Source: Klenkia sp. PcliD-1-E (GTDB lineage Bacteria > Actinomycetota > Actinomycetes > Mycobacteriales > Geodermatophilaceae). Taken from it: DNA of 64,000 nucleotides. Below, piece by piece: positions 17,299 through 26,100 of the stretch. Each line of letters starts with the position of its first letter. Within the stretch, counting starts at the first letter, position 1. The stretch is from the NCBI RefSeq assembly GCF_024124375.1, contig NZ_JAMXRZ010000001.1, positions 62,001 through 126,000 of the forward strand, given 5' to 3'. The notes under the pieces are model-generated. The model searched no databases and was not told the DNA's origin. It saw nothing but the letters and a program-made list of their open reading frames with translations. The translations under genes and the position numbers were made by a program.

Positions 17299-17338
17299 GT
17301 TACCCGCCGGTAACGAAGACCCTATTACTGACGAGTAA
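17299..17338. promoter_or_regulatory. Twin palindromic operators upstream of the FadE5-like gene
   Basis: GTTACC-N4-GGTAAC (17299-17314) and TTACT-N4-AGTAA (17325-17338) share the half-site TTAC with a 4-base core. Their centres are 25 bases apart. They lie 38-77 bases upstream of the dehydrogenase start. The form fits TetR-family operators; a TetR gene lies about 400 bases to the right. Confidence 0.65.
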
Positions 17339-17367
17339 CAAGCAGCAACGCGCCTCGCCCCGAGGGG

Positions 17368-17655
17368 TCAGCGGTCCCGGCGACGGGCCCGGATCGACAG
17401 CAGGGCCACGATCAGCGCCCCCAGGACGGCGGCCGCCAGCAGTGCGACGACCAGCGGCAGGTCGACCACGCCGAAGACCAGCGAGACCCGCACGGTCTGG
17501 GTGTTGAACAGCACGAACAGGACCAGGATGACCGTGACGACGACGAGCAGGACGCTGGACAGCGTGCGGCTGACGCTGCCCCCGCGTCGCTTCGTGCTCG
17601 GCGGGGGAGCGGTGCGCGGGGGAGTCGGGTCACCGGCGGCCGGGGAGGTGGTCAT
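17368..17655 (-). CDS. LapA-domain small membrane protein
   Basis: A 95-residue protein with a Pro-rich cytoplasmic N-terminus (residues 1-28), two membrane helices (about 31-52, LLVVVTVILVLFVLFNTQ, and 63-86) and a positively charged tail (RARRRDR). The NTQTVRVSLVFG segment between the helices is typical of LapA-type (DUF1049) proteins. In Gram-negatives LapA acts in envelope assembly; no role is known in actinobacteria. It is probably a separate unit from the dehydrogenase to its left. Confidence 0.8.
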   Translation of the reverse strand: MTTSPAAGDPTPPRTAPPPSTKRRGGSVSRTLSSVLLVVVTVILVLFVLFNTQTVRVSLVFGVVDLPLVVALLAAAVLGALIVALLSIRARRRDR

Positions 17656-17697
17656 CCCGGAACGGTAGGGCGCAACCGGTCTGCTCGCAGGTCGGGC

Positions 17698-18390
17698 TCA
17701 GCCCGCGGCGACGGCGGCGTCGACCAGCCGCTCGGCGAGCCGGCGGCCGTGGCTGGCCGGGCCGTCGGGGCCGAGCAGCCCGCCGGAGAGCTGCATGCCG
17801 TCGATGATCAGGTGCAGCTGGGCGGCCAGGTCGTCGCCGTGCCCGGGCACGAGCTCCTCGGCGAGGTGGACCAGGCGCATGTGCAGCTCGTACTTGTAGT
17901 CGGCGGCGGCGGAGCGGGCCGGGTGCTGCGGGTCGTCGTACTCGCTGCTGACGTTGGTGAACGGGCAGCCACGGAAGCCGGTCCGGGTGACGTCGCGCTC
18001 CACCACGTCGACGATGGTCAGCAGCGCGCCGCGGGGGTCGTCCGCGAACCGGCCCAGCTCGGCGTCGATGAACCCGAGCAGCGTGGCGGCCTTGCGGGAC
18101 AGGTAGGCGCCGACCAGGTCGTCCTTGCTCTTGAACAGCCGGTAGACGGTCATCTTGCCCAGACCGGTCTCGCGCACCAGCTCGTCCATGCCGACGCTGC
18201 GCGAGCTGCGGCCGGAGAACAGGCGCTCGGCGGTGTCCAGCACGATGGCCTGCCGCTCGGCGCGGCTGCGGCGGACGGGGATCGGGGCGCCGAGCGGGTC
18301 ACCGGCCTCGAGGGCGTCGGTGGCGTCGGCGTAGGAGATGGCGGCGGTCACGCCAGCGATGGTGCACGCCGTCGTGACGGAGCGGTTCAC
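17698..18390 (-). CDS. TetR-family transcriptional regulator
   Basis: Regulator of 230 residues. The DNA-binding helix-turn-helix lies near residues 43-90 (AERLFSG, MDELVRETGLGKMTVYRLF, SKDDLVGAYL), followed by an all-helical ligand domain. GCPFTNVSSEY is characteristic of a TetR subgroup related to AcrR/YcdC. A GTG at residue 14 is an alternative start, because the first 13 residues look non-conserved. Regulation of the neighbouring FadE5-like gene through the TTAC-type palindromes is inferred from proximity only. Confidence 0.87.
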   Translation of the reverse strand: MNRSVTTACTIAGVTAAISYADATDALEAGDPLGAPIPVRRSRAERQAIVLDTAERLFSGRSSRSVGMDELVRETGLGKMTVYRLFKSKDDLVGAYLSRKAATLLGFIDAELGRFADDPRGALLTIVDVVERDVTRTGFRGCPFTNVSSEYDDPQHPARSAAADYKYELHMRLVHLAEELVPGHGDDLAAQLHLIIDGMQLSGGLLGPDGPASHGRRLAERLVDAAVAAG

Positions 18391-18514
18391 GGCACGCCGG
18401 TGTGTCGGGGTCGCAACTCAGCGTGAAACGTACTGGTGAGCCGCCCGTGAGCGAGGTGGCGACTGGGACCGTTGTGACTGCGCGGTCACGGTCGCGCAGG
18501 ATCTGCCGAGGCCC

Positions 18515-18640
18515 TCAGGCCCGGCGTACCCGGCGGGGGTTGGCCAGCAACCGGACCACCGGGGCGGCGGGGGGCTCCTGGGTGTCGGGGTGCTGGTCGG
18601 GTGCGGTGCTGCCGCTGCGCTGCGGCTCGTGGTCCGTCAT
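18515..18640 (-). CDS. Possible small protein
   Basis: Open frame of 41 residues (MTDHEPQRSG... ending LLANPRRVRRA) with GC-rich third positions. Pro-rich in the middle and basic at the end. No good ribosome site is visible, so translation is uncertain. It lies in the gap between the zinc permease and the TetR gene. Confidence 0.35.
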   Translation of the reverse strand: MTDHEPQRSGSTAPDQHPDTQEPPAAPVVRLLANPRRVRRA

Positions 18641-18706
18641 CAGCCGAATATGCACCCGGTCGCTGCCTGCTGACCAGTCGTGGTGCTGGGAACTTGCCAG
18701 GAGGGG

Positions 18707-19594
18707 TCAGCGGGCGCGCTCGGGCACCGCGGGGACGGCGGTGTGGCCGCCCACCGGCGGTGCGGCCGGCCGGGCGGACCGGGGCTCGCGGGTGGCGAGG
18801 AGGGTCACGCCCCAGACGAGCACCGCGACGGCGACGACGAAGAAGCTCGGCGGCAGGTCGATCATCGCCGACAGCACCAGGCCCACCCAGACCGAGGCCA
18901 GCGCGAAGGCCACCGACAGCGCTGCGACGCCAGCGGGCCGGGCGGTCAGCCGCAGCGCCGCCGCGGCCGGGGTGACGACGAGGGCGAACAGCAGGAGGGT
19001 GCCCACCACCTGCACCGCCATGGTGATGGTCAGCGCCAGCAGGACGACGAAGGCCACCCCCAGCGCCCGCACCGGCACACCCCGGGCCTCGGCGACGGCG
19101 GGGTCTACCGAGGCGAACACCAGCGGCCGGCCGATGACCGCGAGGGCGGCGACCACCAGCAGGGTGAAGCCGCCGAAGGTCCACAGCTGGTCGCGGCTGA
19201 TCGCCAGCAGGTTGCCGAACAGCACGTTGGTCGTGGTCGAGGCGTTGGCGGTGGCCAGGGAGGCGAACAGCACGCCCAGGCCGGTGGCGAAGGCGAGGAT
19301 GGTGCCGGTGGCGACCTCGCGCTCGGCCACGCGCTTGCCGAACAGGCCGATGAGCAGCCCGCCGCCGACGCAGAACACCGCCAGGCCCAGGGTGACCGGG
19401 GCGCCGACCAGGATGGCCCCGGTCGCGCCGGGGAACCCGATGTGGGCCAGCGCGTGCGCGGCGAAGGCGTTCTGCCGGGTGATGACGAAGTAGCCCATCA
19501 GGCCCGCGGTCAGCGCGACCAGGCTGCCGCCGACGAGGGCGTGCTGCATGAAGGTGGTCTGGAGGATCTGGAGCCAGTTCTCCTGGAAGCGCAC
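18707..19594 (-). CDS. znuB: Zinc/manganese ABC transporter permease (ZnuB-like)
   Basis: Membrane subunit (295 aa) of an ABC-3 family metal importer with seven to eight hydrophobic segments. The family pattern ITRQNAFAAHALAHIGFPGATGAILVG is present at the second segment, and the last segment ends before an unconserved tail (from about residue 270). It follows the ATPase by 12 bases in a leftward znuA-znuC-znuB operon. Zinc rather than manganese is suggested by the His-rich binding protein and the Zur-like site. Confidence 0.92.
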   Translation of the reverse strand: MRFQENWLQILQTTFMQHALVGGSLVALTAGLMGYFVITRQNAFAAHALAHIGFPGATGAILVGAPVTLGLAVFCVGGGLLIGLFGKRVAEREVATGTILAFATGLGVLFASLATANASTTTNVLFGNLLAISRDQLWTFGGFTLLVVAALAVIGRPLVFASVDPAVAEARGVPVRALGVAFVVLLALTITMAVQVVGTLLLFALVVTPAAAALRLTARPAGVAALSVAFALASVWVGLVLSAMIDLPPSFFVVAVAVLVWGVTLLATREPRSARPAAPPVGGHTAVPAVPERAR

Positions 19595-19606
19595 GGGAGG
19601 GCTCCT

Positions 19607-20392
19607 TCAGCCGCTGCGGGTGAACAGGTCGCCCTGTGCGGTGCGGACGACGCGCACGCGGGTGCCGTAGAGGTGGGTGAGCAGGTCCTCGGTGACGACC
19701 TCGCCGATGACGTCGTGGTGCGGGTGCCCGTCGAGCAGGTACACGGCGTCGGTGAGCACCGGCAGCAGCGGGTTGAGGTCGTGCGCGACGACCATGATGG
19801 TGACCGCGCGCTCGCGGCGGAGCTCGCCGAGCAGGGTGACGATCTCCTGGGAGTTGCGCAGGTCGAGGTTGGCCAGCGGCTCGTCGAGCAGCAGCAGGTC
19901 GGCGTCGTCGACGATGGCCTGCGCGATGGCGACCCGTTGCTGCTGGCCGCCGGACAGCTCGCTCATCCGCCGGTCGGCGTAGCCGGCCGCGCCGACCCGG
20001 CGCAGCGCGTCGTCCACCCGCGCGCGCTCGTCGGGCGTGCTGCGGTGCAGGCCGAACCGGGTGCCGGTCAGACCCAGGGCGACCAGGTCGCGGGCGCGGA
20101 CGGCCTGGCCGAGCGCGGCGGTGTAGTTCTGCGGCACGTAGCCGATCCGCCGGTTGCCGCGCCGCGGCGGGGCGCCGAGCACCTCGACCCGGCCGGTGGC
20201 GGCCGGCAGCAGGCCCAGGGCCAGCTGGAAGAGGGTGGTCTTGCCCGCGCCGTTGGGGCCGATGACGCCGACGACGGCGCCGGCCGGGACGGCGAGGTCG
20301 CCCTCGTCCCAGACCACCCGGCCACCGCGGACGACGGAGACCCCGTCCAGCACGAGGGCCGGCGGGGTCTCCGAGTCAGAGCCTGGTGTCAC
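19607..20392 (-). CDS. znuC: Zinc/manganese ABC transporter ATPase (ZnuC-like)
   Basis: ATP-binding subunit (261 aa) with Walker A GPNGAGKTT, Q-loop GYVPQ, signature LSGGQQQRVAIAQA, Walker B LLLLDEP and the switch His in VAHDLN. The GTG at 20392 overlaps the stop of the binding-protein gene (GTGA), which fixes the start; the longer frame upstream is shadow. It energises uptake by the permease encoded next. Confidence 0.93.
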   Translation of the reverse strand: MTPGSDSETPPALVLDGVSVVRGGRVVWDEGDLAVPAGAVVGVIGPNGAGKTTLFQLALGLLPAATGRVEVLGAPPRRGNRRIGYVPQNYTAALGQAVRARDLVALGLTGTRFGLHRSTPDERARVDDALRRVGAAGYADRRMSELSGGQQQRVAIAQAIVDDADLLLLDEPLANLDLRNSQEIVTLLGELRRERAVTIMVVAHDLNPLLPVLTDAVYLLDGHPHHDVIGEVVTEDLLTHLYGTRVRVVRTAQGDLFTRSG

Positions 20393-21378
20393 TGCCCCCC
20401 ACCGAGTGCGTCCGCGAGCTGCTGCAGCTGGCCCAGCTGCCACGCCACGAAGGAATCATCCCCGTCGGGCACCGATTCCGTGACGTCGACCACCGGGACC
20501 CCGGTGGACTCGGCGGCGGCGCGCAGCTGCTCGGGCACGCTGCCCTCGGTCTGGGTGTTGTAGACCAGCACGTCGATGCTGCCGTCGGCCAGCGCGGACT
20601 CGAAGGCGGCGACGTCGGAGGGCGACGGGTCGCTCTCGTTGCTGGCGGCGTCCCGGTAGCCCTCGGGGGTGGCGTCGGTGAGTCCGACCGCGGCCGCGGT
20701 GTAGTCGAAGACGGTCTCGGTGGCCGCGTACGTCTTGCCCGCGGCGAGGCCCTGCAGGGTGGTCAGCTCCTGGTCGTAGGGCTCCAGTGCGGTGGTGAAG
20801 GCGTCGGCCTGCTGGGTGAAGTAGTCGGCGGCCTCGGGCGAGAGCTGCTGGAGCTCGGCCGTGATGGCCTGCGCGGTCTGCTGCACGTACTCGGGGGAGT
20901 ACCAGAGGTGCGGGTTGACCGACCCGCGGCCGTGGTCGTCGCCCTCCTCGTCGGAGTGCCCCTCCTCCTCGTCGGAGTGGCTGCCCTCGACGCCCACGAC
21001 CTCGGCGGCGTCGACCACGGCCGGGGCGGGGTCGAGGTTCGCCACCGCGTCGGAGGCCCAGTGGTCGTAGTCGGCACCGTTGACCACGACCAGGTCGGCG
21101 TCCTCGAAGGAGGCGATGTCGCCGGTGGTCGGCTCGTAGTCGTGCGGGTCGAGGGCGGTGGAGTTGATGACCGTGGTGACGTTCGCGCAGTCACCGGCCA
21201 GCTGCTGGACGACGTCGCCCCACTGGCTGACCGAGACCACGACGTCGAGGACGTCGCCGGGGCAGTTGGCGGAGTTCGCCTCGCTGGTGGCGGTCTGGTT
21301 GGCCTGCCCGCCCCCGCAGGCGGCCAGGCCGAGGGCGGAGACGGCCAGTGCGGCCAGGACGATCGGACGGCGGGGCAC
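20389..21378 (-). CDS. znuA: Zinc-binding lipoprotein of the ABC importer (ZnuA-like)
   Basis: Extracellular metal-binding lipoprotein (329 aa). Signal peptide residues 1-20 and lipobox LAAC with Cys21. The TroA-type fold carries metal His in DPHDYEPT and NPHLWYSP. The acidic His-rich loop between them (SHSDEEEGHSDEE, DDHGRG) is the feature that separates zinc-binding ZnuA proteins from manganese ones. I start at the GTG at 21378, after CAGGAG; the frame extends upstream without a signal peptide. It is first in the operon, with a Zur-like site just upstream. Confidence 0.93.
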   Translation of the reverse strand: MPRRPIVLAALAVSALGLAACGGGQANQTATSEANSANCPGDVLDVVVSVSQWGDVVQQLAGDCANVTTVINSTALDPHDYEPTTGDIASFEDADLVVVNGADYDHWASDAVANLDPAPAVVDAAEVVGVEGSHSDEEEGHSDEEGDDHGRGSVNPHLWYSPEYVQQTAQAITAELQQLSPEAADYFTQQADAFTTALEPYDQELTTLQGLAAGKTYAATETVFDYTAAAVGLTDATPEGYRDAASNESDPSPSDVAAFESALADGSIDVLVYNTQTEGSVPEQLRAAAESTGVPVVDVTESVPDGDDSFVAWQLGQLQQLADALGGGQ

Positions 21379-21394
21379 AGCACGCTCCTGCTTG

Positions 21395-21411
21395 TTGACA
21401 ATGATTCCCGG
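21395..21411. promoter_or_regulatory. Zur-box-like site upstream of the zinc importer
   Basis: TTGACAATGATTCCCGG contains the AATGATT core of Fur/Zur sites and matches the usual actinobacterial 7-1-7 Zur pattern (TGAAAATGATTTTCA) over most of the left half and core. It starts 17 bases upstream of the binding-protein start codon. The Zur gene itself is not in this window. Confidence 0.6.
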
Positions 21412-21453
21412 AACCAATGTCACCACACCGGTGCGGCCGCCGTCCACCCGGGG

Positions 21454-22464
21454 TCAGGCCAGCGCGCGCACCACCGGGTCGAGCACCTCGAGCGGCACCC
21501 CGGTGCCGGGGTAGACGCTGAACCGGTCGACCAGGCCGTCGTAGCGCTCCAGCAGCGCCGGGCCGACCGCGTCGGGCTCGGCGACGACGGCGAAGGTGCC
21601 CAGCACCTCGTCGTCCACCAGCCGGGCCATGGCCTGCCAGCGGCCGGCGTCCCGGGTGGTGGACAGCGCGTGCAGCTCGTCTCCCAGGGCGCCCCAGCCG
21701 TGCAGCTCCAGCACCGGGCGGTAGGCCGGCGTCGACCCGTAGAAGGCGATCTGCGCCCGGACGGCGTCCGCGGCCCGGGCCCGCTCGGCGTCGTCCCGGC
21801 CGGTGACGACGAAGCCCGGCAGGCTCACCTGCACCGCCGACCGGTCGCGGCCGGCGGCGTCCAGCCCCTCCTGCAGCGCCGGCAGGGTGCGCTCGCGCAG
21901 GTAGCGGGCGGTGGTGAAGGAGTGCGCGAGCAGGCCGTCGGCGGCCTCCCCGGCCAACCGGGTCATCAGCGGCCCGACCGCGGCCAGGTGCACCGGCGGT
22001 GGGCCCCACGCGTGCACCGCCGGGGTGAACATCGGCGTCATCAGGGTGTGCCGGTAGTGCTCGCCGCGGAACCGCAGCGGGGCGCCGTCGGTCCAGCTGG
22101 CCCAGATCGCGCGCAGCGCGCCCAGGTACTCCCGCATCCGGGCCGCCGGGGCCGACCAGGGCATGGAGAACCGGCGCTCGACGTGCGCCTGGATCTGGGT
22201 GCCCAGGCCGAGGATGAACCGGCCGCGGCTGTAGCGCTGCAGGTCGTAGGCGGTGTAGGCCAGGGTCATCGGCGAGCGGGCGAAGGCCACCGCGATCGCC
22301 GACCCGACCGACACCCGTGAGGTGCCCAGCGCGGCGGCGTGCAGCACCAGGAACGGGTCCTGGGCGACCTCGGAGGCCCACACGCCGGCGTAGCCGCGCT
22401 CCTCCAGGTCGCGCGCGGTCGTCGCCGCGTCGTCGGCGCTGGTCAGCGAGGCGTCGAGCAGCAT
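21454..22464 (-). CDS. LLM-class F420-dependent oxidoreductase
   Basis: TIM-barrel flavin/F420-type oxidoreductase (336 aa) of the luciferase-like superfamily. Motifs include GYAGVWASEVAQDPF, AIAVAFARSPM, DLQRYSRGRFILGLGTQ and VHLAAVGP. It resembles the TIGR03617-type F420-dependent group. The ATG at 22464 overlaps the acyl-CoA synthetase stop (TGATG). The substrate is unknown; the neighbours suggest oxidation or reduction of an acyl or ketone intermediate. Confidence 0.87.
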   Translation of the reverse strand: MLLDASLTSADDAATTARDLEERGYAGVWASEVAQDPFLVLHAAALGTSRVSVGSAIAVAFARSPMTLAYTAYDLQRYSRGRFILGLGTQIQAHVERRFSMPWSAPAARMREYLGALRAIWASWTDGAPLRFRGEHYRHTLMTPMFTPAVHAWGPPPVHLAAVGPLMTRLAGEAADGLLAHSFTTARYLRERTLPALQEGLDAAGRDRSAVQVSLPGFVVTGRDDAERARAADAVRAQIAFYGSTPAYRPVLELHGWGALGDELHALSTTRDAGRWQAMARLVDDEVLGTFAVVAEPDAVGPALLERYDGLVDRFSVYPGTGVPLEVLDPVVRALA

Positions 22465-23993
22465 CAGCGGTACATCTCGGTGAGCCGCCGCTTGACCAGC
22501 TTGCCGGCCGCGCTGCGCGGCAGCTCGGCCTGGAACTCGATCCGCCGCGGCACCTTGTAGCCGGCCAGCCGCTCCCGCGCGAACCCGATGAGGTCGGCGG
22601 CGAGGTCGGACGAGGGCTCGATGCCCTCGACCGGCTGCACCACGCCGAGCACGGCCTCGCCGAGGTCCTCGTCGGGCACCCCGATGACGGCGACGTCGGC
22701 GACGGCGGGGTGCATGACCAGGACGTCCTCGGCCTCCTGCGGGTACACGTTCACCCCGCCAGAGATGATCATGAAGGCCTTGCGGTCGGTGAGGTAGAGG
22801 TAGCCCTCGTCGTCCACCCGGCCGACGTCGCCGATCGCTGACCAGGTCGGGTGGTCGGGGTGCCGCGCGGCCGCCGTCTTCTCCGGGTCGCCGTGGTAGC
22901 TGAAGGGCATCGCGTCCCGCTCCACCCAGACCGTGCCGATCTCGCCGGGTGGGAGCTCGCGGCCCTCCTCGTCGCAGATGTGCAGCACGCCCAGGACCGC
23001 CCTGCCGACGCTGCCGGGGTGGGCCAGCCAGTCCTCCGCGCTGATGATCGTGACGCCGTTGCCCTCGGTGGAGGAGTAGTACTCCTGCAGGATCGGCCCC
23101 CACCACGCGATCATCTGCTGCTTGACCTCGACCGGGCAGGGCGCGGCGGCGTGGATGGCGACCCGCTGGCTGGACACGTCGTACCGCTCGCGGACCTCGG
23201 CGGGCAGCTTGAGCATCCGCACGAACATCGTCGGCACCCACTGGCTGTGCGTGATGCCGTACCGCTCGATGTGCGCCAGCGCGGTCTCCGCGTCGAACCG
23301 CGCAGCCATGACGACGGTGCCGCCCGAGCGGTGCTGCATGCCGCCGAAGCGCAGCGGTGCCGCGTGGTAGAGCGGTGCGGCGGAGTAGTAGACGGTGTCG
23401 GGGTCGAAGCCGTAGAGCGGGCCGAACACCGCGGTGAACACGTCGCCGGGCTCGTCGATCAGGTGGGTGGGCAGCGTGGGCAGCACGCCCTTGGGCCGGC
23501 CGGTGGTGCCCGAGCTGTAGAGCATGTCGGTGCCGGCCGGCTCGACCGCCGGCCGCTCCGGCGAGGCCGCGGCCAGCGCCGCCTCGTAGTCCTCGTAGCC
23601 CTCGACCTCGCCGCCCCAGGCCAGCGCCAGGCGCAGGTCGGGGCAGCGCCGCCGCACCTCGCGGGCCAGGGCGGCCGCTCCCGAGGAGACCACCAGCACC
23701 TGCGCGCCGCAGTCGGTGACGACGTAGGCCGCCTCGTCGGCGGTCAGGTGGTTGTTCACCCCGGTGACGTAGAGCCCCGAGCGCAGCGCCGCCCAGTAGA
23801 CCTCGAAGACCTCCGGGGTGTTGTCGGCGATGAACGCGACGTGGTCGCCGACCCCGAGCCCCTGCTGCCGCAGCACGTCGGCCAGCCGGGTCGACCGCTC
23901 GTCGAGCTGGGCGTAGGTCAGCACCCGGCCGGTCTCGGCGACGACGACGGCCGGCTTGTCCGGGGTGCGGTCGGCGTGGGTGCCCGGGTACAC
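22464..23993 (-). CDS. Acyl-CoA synthetase (FadD-like AMP-forming ligase)
   Basis: Adenylate-forming ligase (509 aa) that activates a carboxylic acid to acyl-CoA. The P-loop-type motif YSSGTTGRPKGV lies near residue 170, the YYSSTEG A5 motif near 310, the hinge region DVGRVDDEGYLYLTDR near 395, and the catalytic C-terminal Lys in AAGKLVKRR. It begins at a GTG. It heads a leftward pair with the LLM oxidoreductase, divergent from the dehydrogenase operon at 24170, so these four genes probably serve one catabolic route. The acid substrate is not known. Confidence 0.9.
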   Translation of the reverse strand: MYPGTHADRTPDKPAVVVAETGRVLTYAQLDERSTRLADVLRQQGLGVGDHVAFIADNTPEVFEVYWAALRSGLYVTGVNNHLTADEAAYVVTDCGAQVLVVSSGAAALAREVRRRCPDLRLALAWGGEVEGYEDYEAALAAASPERPAVEPAGTDMLYSSGTTGRPKGVLPTLPTHLIDEPGDVFTAVFGPLYGFDPDTVYYSAAPLYHAAPLRFGGMQHRSGGTVVMAARFDAETALAHIERYGITHSQWVPTMFVRMLKLPAEVRERYDVSSQRVAIHAAAPCPVEVKQQMIAWWGPILQEYYSSTEGNGVTIISAEDWLAHPGSVGRAVLGVLHICDEEGRELPPGEIGTVWVERDAMPFSYHGDPEKTAAARHPDHPTWSAIGDVGRVDDEGYLYLTDRKAFMIISGGVNVYPQEAEDVLVMHPAVADVAVIGVPDEDLGEAVLGVVQPVEGIEPSSDLAADLIGFARERLAGYKVPRRIEFQAELPRSAAGKLVKRRLTEMYR

Positions 23994-24063
23994 GGCTGCT
24001 CCGTCTCGTCGGGGGTCGTGCGCAGGGGTGCTCGCCGGGATCCTGCGGTGCGACCCGGCGCAC

Positions 24064-24148
24064 AGTCAACCCTGACTGCCCGTCCTCCGGCCCTTGACGG
24101 CGCCGTCCCTGGACCGCAGGCTGGCCCGGGAAGCGGTCAGGGCTGACT
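24064..24148. promoter_or_regulatory. Two GTCA-N4-TGAC palindromes in the divergent acyl-CoA promoter region
   Basis: AGTCAACCCTGACT (24064-24077) and GGTCAGGGCTGACT (24135-24148) share GTCA-N4-TGAC and the flank CTGACTGCCCG. Their centres are 71 bases apart, about seven turns. They sit between the divergent synthetase and TIGR03084 operons and look like paired operators for one regulator. Confidence 0.6.
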
Positions 24149-24169
24149 GCCCGCCGAGGAGGAGGTCGC

Positions 24170-24940
24170 GTGGCACTGCTGGACGGCCTGCTGGCCGACC
24201 TGGACGCCGAGGGTGCCGCCCTCGACGCCGTGGTCGCAGGCCTCGACGACCCTGGCTGGGCCACCCCCACCCCGGCCGCGGGCTGGACCGTCGCGCACCA
24301 GGTCGCGCACCTGGCCTGGACCGACGAGGTGGCCCTGCTCGCCGCCACCGACCCCGACCCGCAGCTGCCGGACCTGTCCGTGGACGCTGCCGCGGCCGAG
24401 GGGGCAGCGGTGCCCCCGGCCGAGCTGCTCGCCCGCTGGCGGGCGTCCCGCCGCTCGCTGGCGGAGGCCCTGCGCGCCGTCCCGGCCGGGGCGAAGCTGC
24501 CCTGGTACGGCCCGCCCATGGGTGCGGCGTCGATGGCCACCGCCCGGCTGATGGAGACCTGGGCGCACGGCGTCGACGTCACCGACGCCCTCGGCCTGCC
24601 GGTGTCGGCCACCGACCGGCTGCGCGCGGTCGCCCACCTCGGCGTCGTCACCCGCGGGTTCGCGTTCGGCCAGCACGGCCTGCCCGCCCCCGCCGACGAC
24701 GTCCGGGTGGAGCTGACCGCGCCCTCGGGCGAGGGCGAGGGCGAGGGGTGGACCTGGGGTGACGCGGCCGCGACCGACCGGGTCGCCGGCCCGGCGCTGG
24801 ACTTCTGCCTGCGGGTCACCCAGCGCCGACCCCGCACGGCGCTCGCGCTCACCGCCACCGGGCCCGTCGCCGACCGCTGGCTGGACGTCGCGCAGGCCTT
24901 CGCCGGCCGCCCGGGCGCGGGGAGCGGGAGGACCGCGTGA
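24170..24940 (+). CDS. TIGR03084-family metal-binding protein (DinB/maleylpyruvate isomerase-like)
   Basis: Protein of 256 residues with the four-helix DinB/MDMPI fold. The likely metal-binding histidines are in GWTVAHQVAHLAW (near residues 43-48) and WAHGVDV (near residue 127). The GTG at 24170 follows GAGGAGGAGG. In mycothiol-using actinobacteria members of this superfamily act as mycothiol-dependent transferases or isomerases, but the TIGR03084 group itself is uncharacterised. It overlaps the next acyl-CoA dehydrogenase by 4 bases. Confidence 0.82.
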   Translation: MALLDGLLADLDAEGAALDAVVAGLDDPGWATPTPAAGWTVAHQVAHLAWTDEVALLAATDPDPQLPDLSVDAAAAEGAAVPPAELLARWRASRRSLAEALRAVPAGAKLPWYGPPMGAASMATARLMETWAHGVDVTDALGLPVSATDRLRAVAHLGVVTRGFAFGQHGLPAPADDVRVELTAPSGEGEGEGWTWGDAAATDRVAGPALDFCLRVTQRRPRTALALTATGPVADRWLDVAQAFAGRPGAGSGRTA

Positions 24941-26094
24941 CCCTGGACTTCGACGAGGGCGACGAGCTGCGCGACCTGCGCGCCGCGGTCGCCGACCTGG
25001 CCGGCCGGTACGGCCACCGCTGGTTCCTGGAGCAGGCCCGCACCGGCGGCACCGTGCAGGCGCTGTGGGCCGAGGCCGGGAAGGCCGGGTTGCTGGGCGT
25101 CAACCTGCCCGAGGAGCACGGCGGCGGGGGCGGCGGGATGGTCGAGCTCGCGGTGGTGCTCGAGGAGCTGGGCGCAGCCGGCTGCCCGCTGCTGATGATG
25201 GTGGTCAGCCCGGCCATCTGCGGCACGGTCATCGCCCGCTACGGCACCGCCGAGCAGCGCGACCGGTGGCTGCCCGGCATCGCCGACGGCTCGCTGACCA
25301 TGGCCTTCGCCATCACCGAGCCCGACGCGGGCTCCAACAGCCACGAGATCACCACCACCGCCCGCCGCGACGGCGAGGAGTGGGTGCTGTCGGGCCAGAA
25401 GATCTGGATCAGCGGGGTGGACGTCGCCGGCGCCGTCCTCGTGGTGGCCAGGCTCGCCGACGCCGTCAAGGGGACCCTGCGGCCCGCGCTGTTCGTCGTC
25501 CCCACCGACGCCCCGGGCCTGTCGCGGACGCAGATCCCGATGGAGCTGGTCAGCCCGGACAACCAGTTCCAGCTGTTCCTCGACGACGTCCGGCTGCCCG
25601 CCGACGCCCTCGTCGGCTCACCCGACGCCGGCATCGCGCAGCTGTTCGCCGGGCTGAACCCCGAGCGGGTCATGGGCGCGGCGTACTCGCTGGGCACCGC
25701 CCGGCTGGCGCTGGACCGGGCCGCGGCCTACGCCCGCGACCGCCGGGTGTGGGGCACCCCGATCGGCGCGCACCAGGGCGTCTCGCACCCGCTCGCCGCA
25801 GCCCGGGTCGAGGTCGAGCTGGCCCGGCTGATGATGCTCAAGGCGGCCTGGCTCATCGACTCCGGCCAGGACGCCGGGACGGCGGCCAACAGCGCGAAGT
25901 ACGCCGCCGCGGAGGCCGTGGTGCACGCCGTGGACGCCGCGGTGCAGACCCACGGCGGGTCCGGGCTGTCGCAGGACAACGGCATCGGGGCGCTGGTCAC
26001 GGCGTCCCGGTTCTCCCGGATCGCGCCGGTCAGCCGCGAGATGGTGCTGAACTTCGTCGCCCAGCACGACCTGCAGCTGCCGCGCTCCTACTGA
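24937..26094 (+). CDS. Acyl-CoA dehydrogenase
   Basis: FAD-dependent dehydrogenase (385 aa, normal length). FAD/substrate motifs FAITEPDAGSNSHEI and QKIWISGVD lie in the middle domain, and HGGSGLSQDNGI in the C-terminal helical domain. The GTG start lies in the upstream stop (GTGA). Together with the divergent synthetase and LLM oxidoreductase it suggests degradation of a specific acyl chain, such as a branched, steroid-side-chain or terpenoid acid. The substrate is inference only. Confidence 0.92.
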   Translation: MTLDFDEGDELRDLRAAVADLAGRYGHRWFLEQARTGGTVQALWAEAGKAGLLGVNLPEEHGGGGGGMVELAVVLEELGAAGCPLLMMVVSPAICGTVIARYGTAEQRDRWLPGIADGSLTMAFAITEPDAGSNSHEITTTARRDGEEWVLSGQKIWISGVDVAGAVLVVARLADAVKGTLRPALFVVPTDAPGLSRTQIPMELVSPDNQFQLFLDDVRLPADALVGSPDAGIAQLFAGLNPERVMGAAYSLGTARLALDRAAAYARDRRVWGTPIGAHQGVSHPLAAARVEVELARLMMLKAAWLIDSGQDAGTAANSAKYAAAEAVVHAVDAAVQTHGGSGLSQDNGIGALVTASRFSRIAPVSREMVLNFVAQHDLQLPRSY

Positions 26095-26100
26095 GGCCCC

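Noticed and set aside
15546-17507. Plus-strand open frame opposite the FadE5-like gene
   Set aside because: Antisense shadow rich in Gly, Val, His and Arg; the minus-strand protein matches a full known family.
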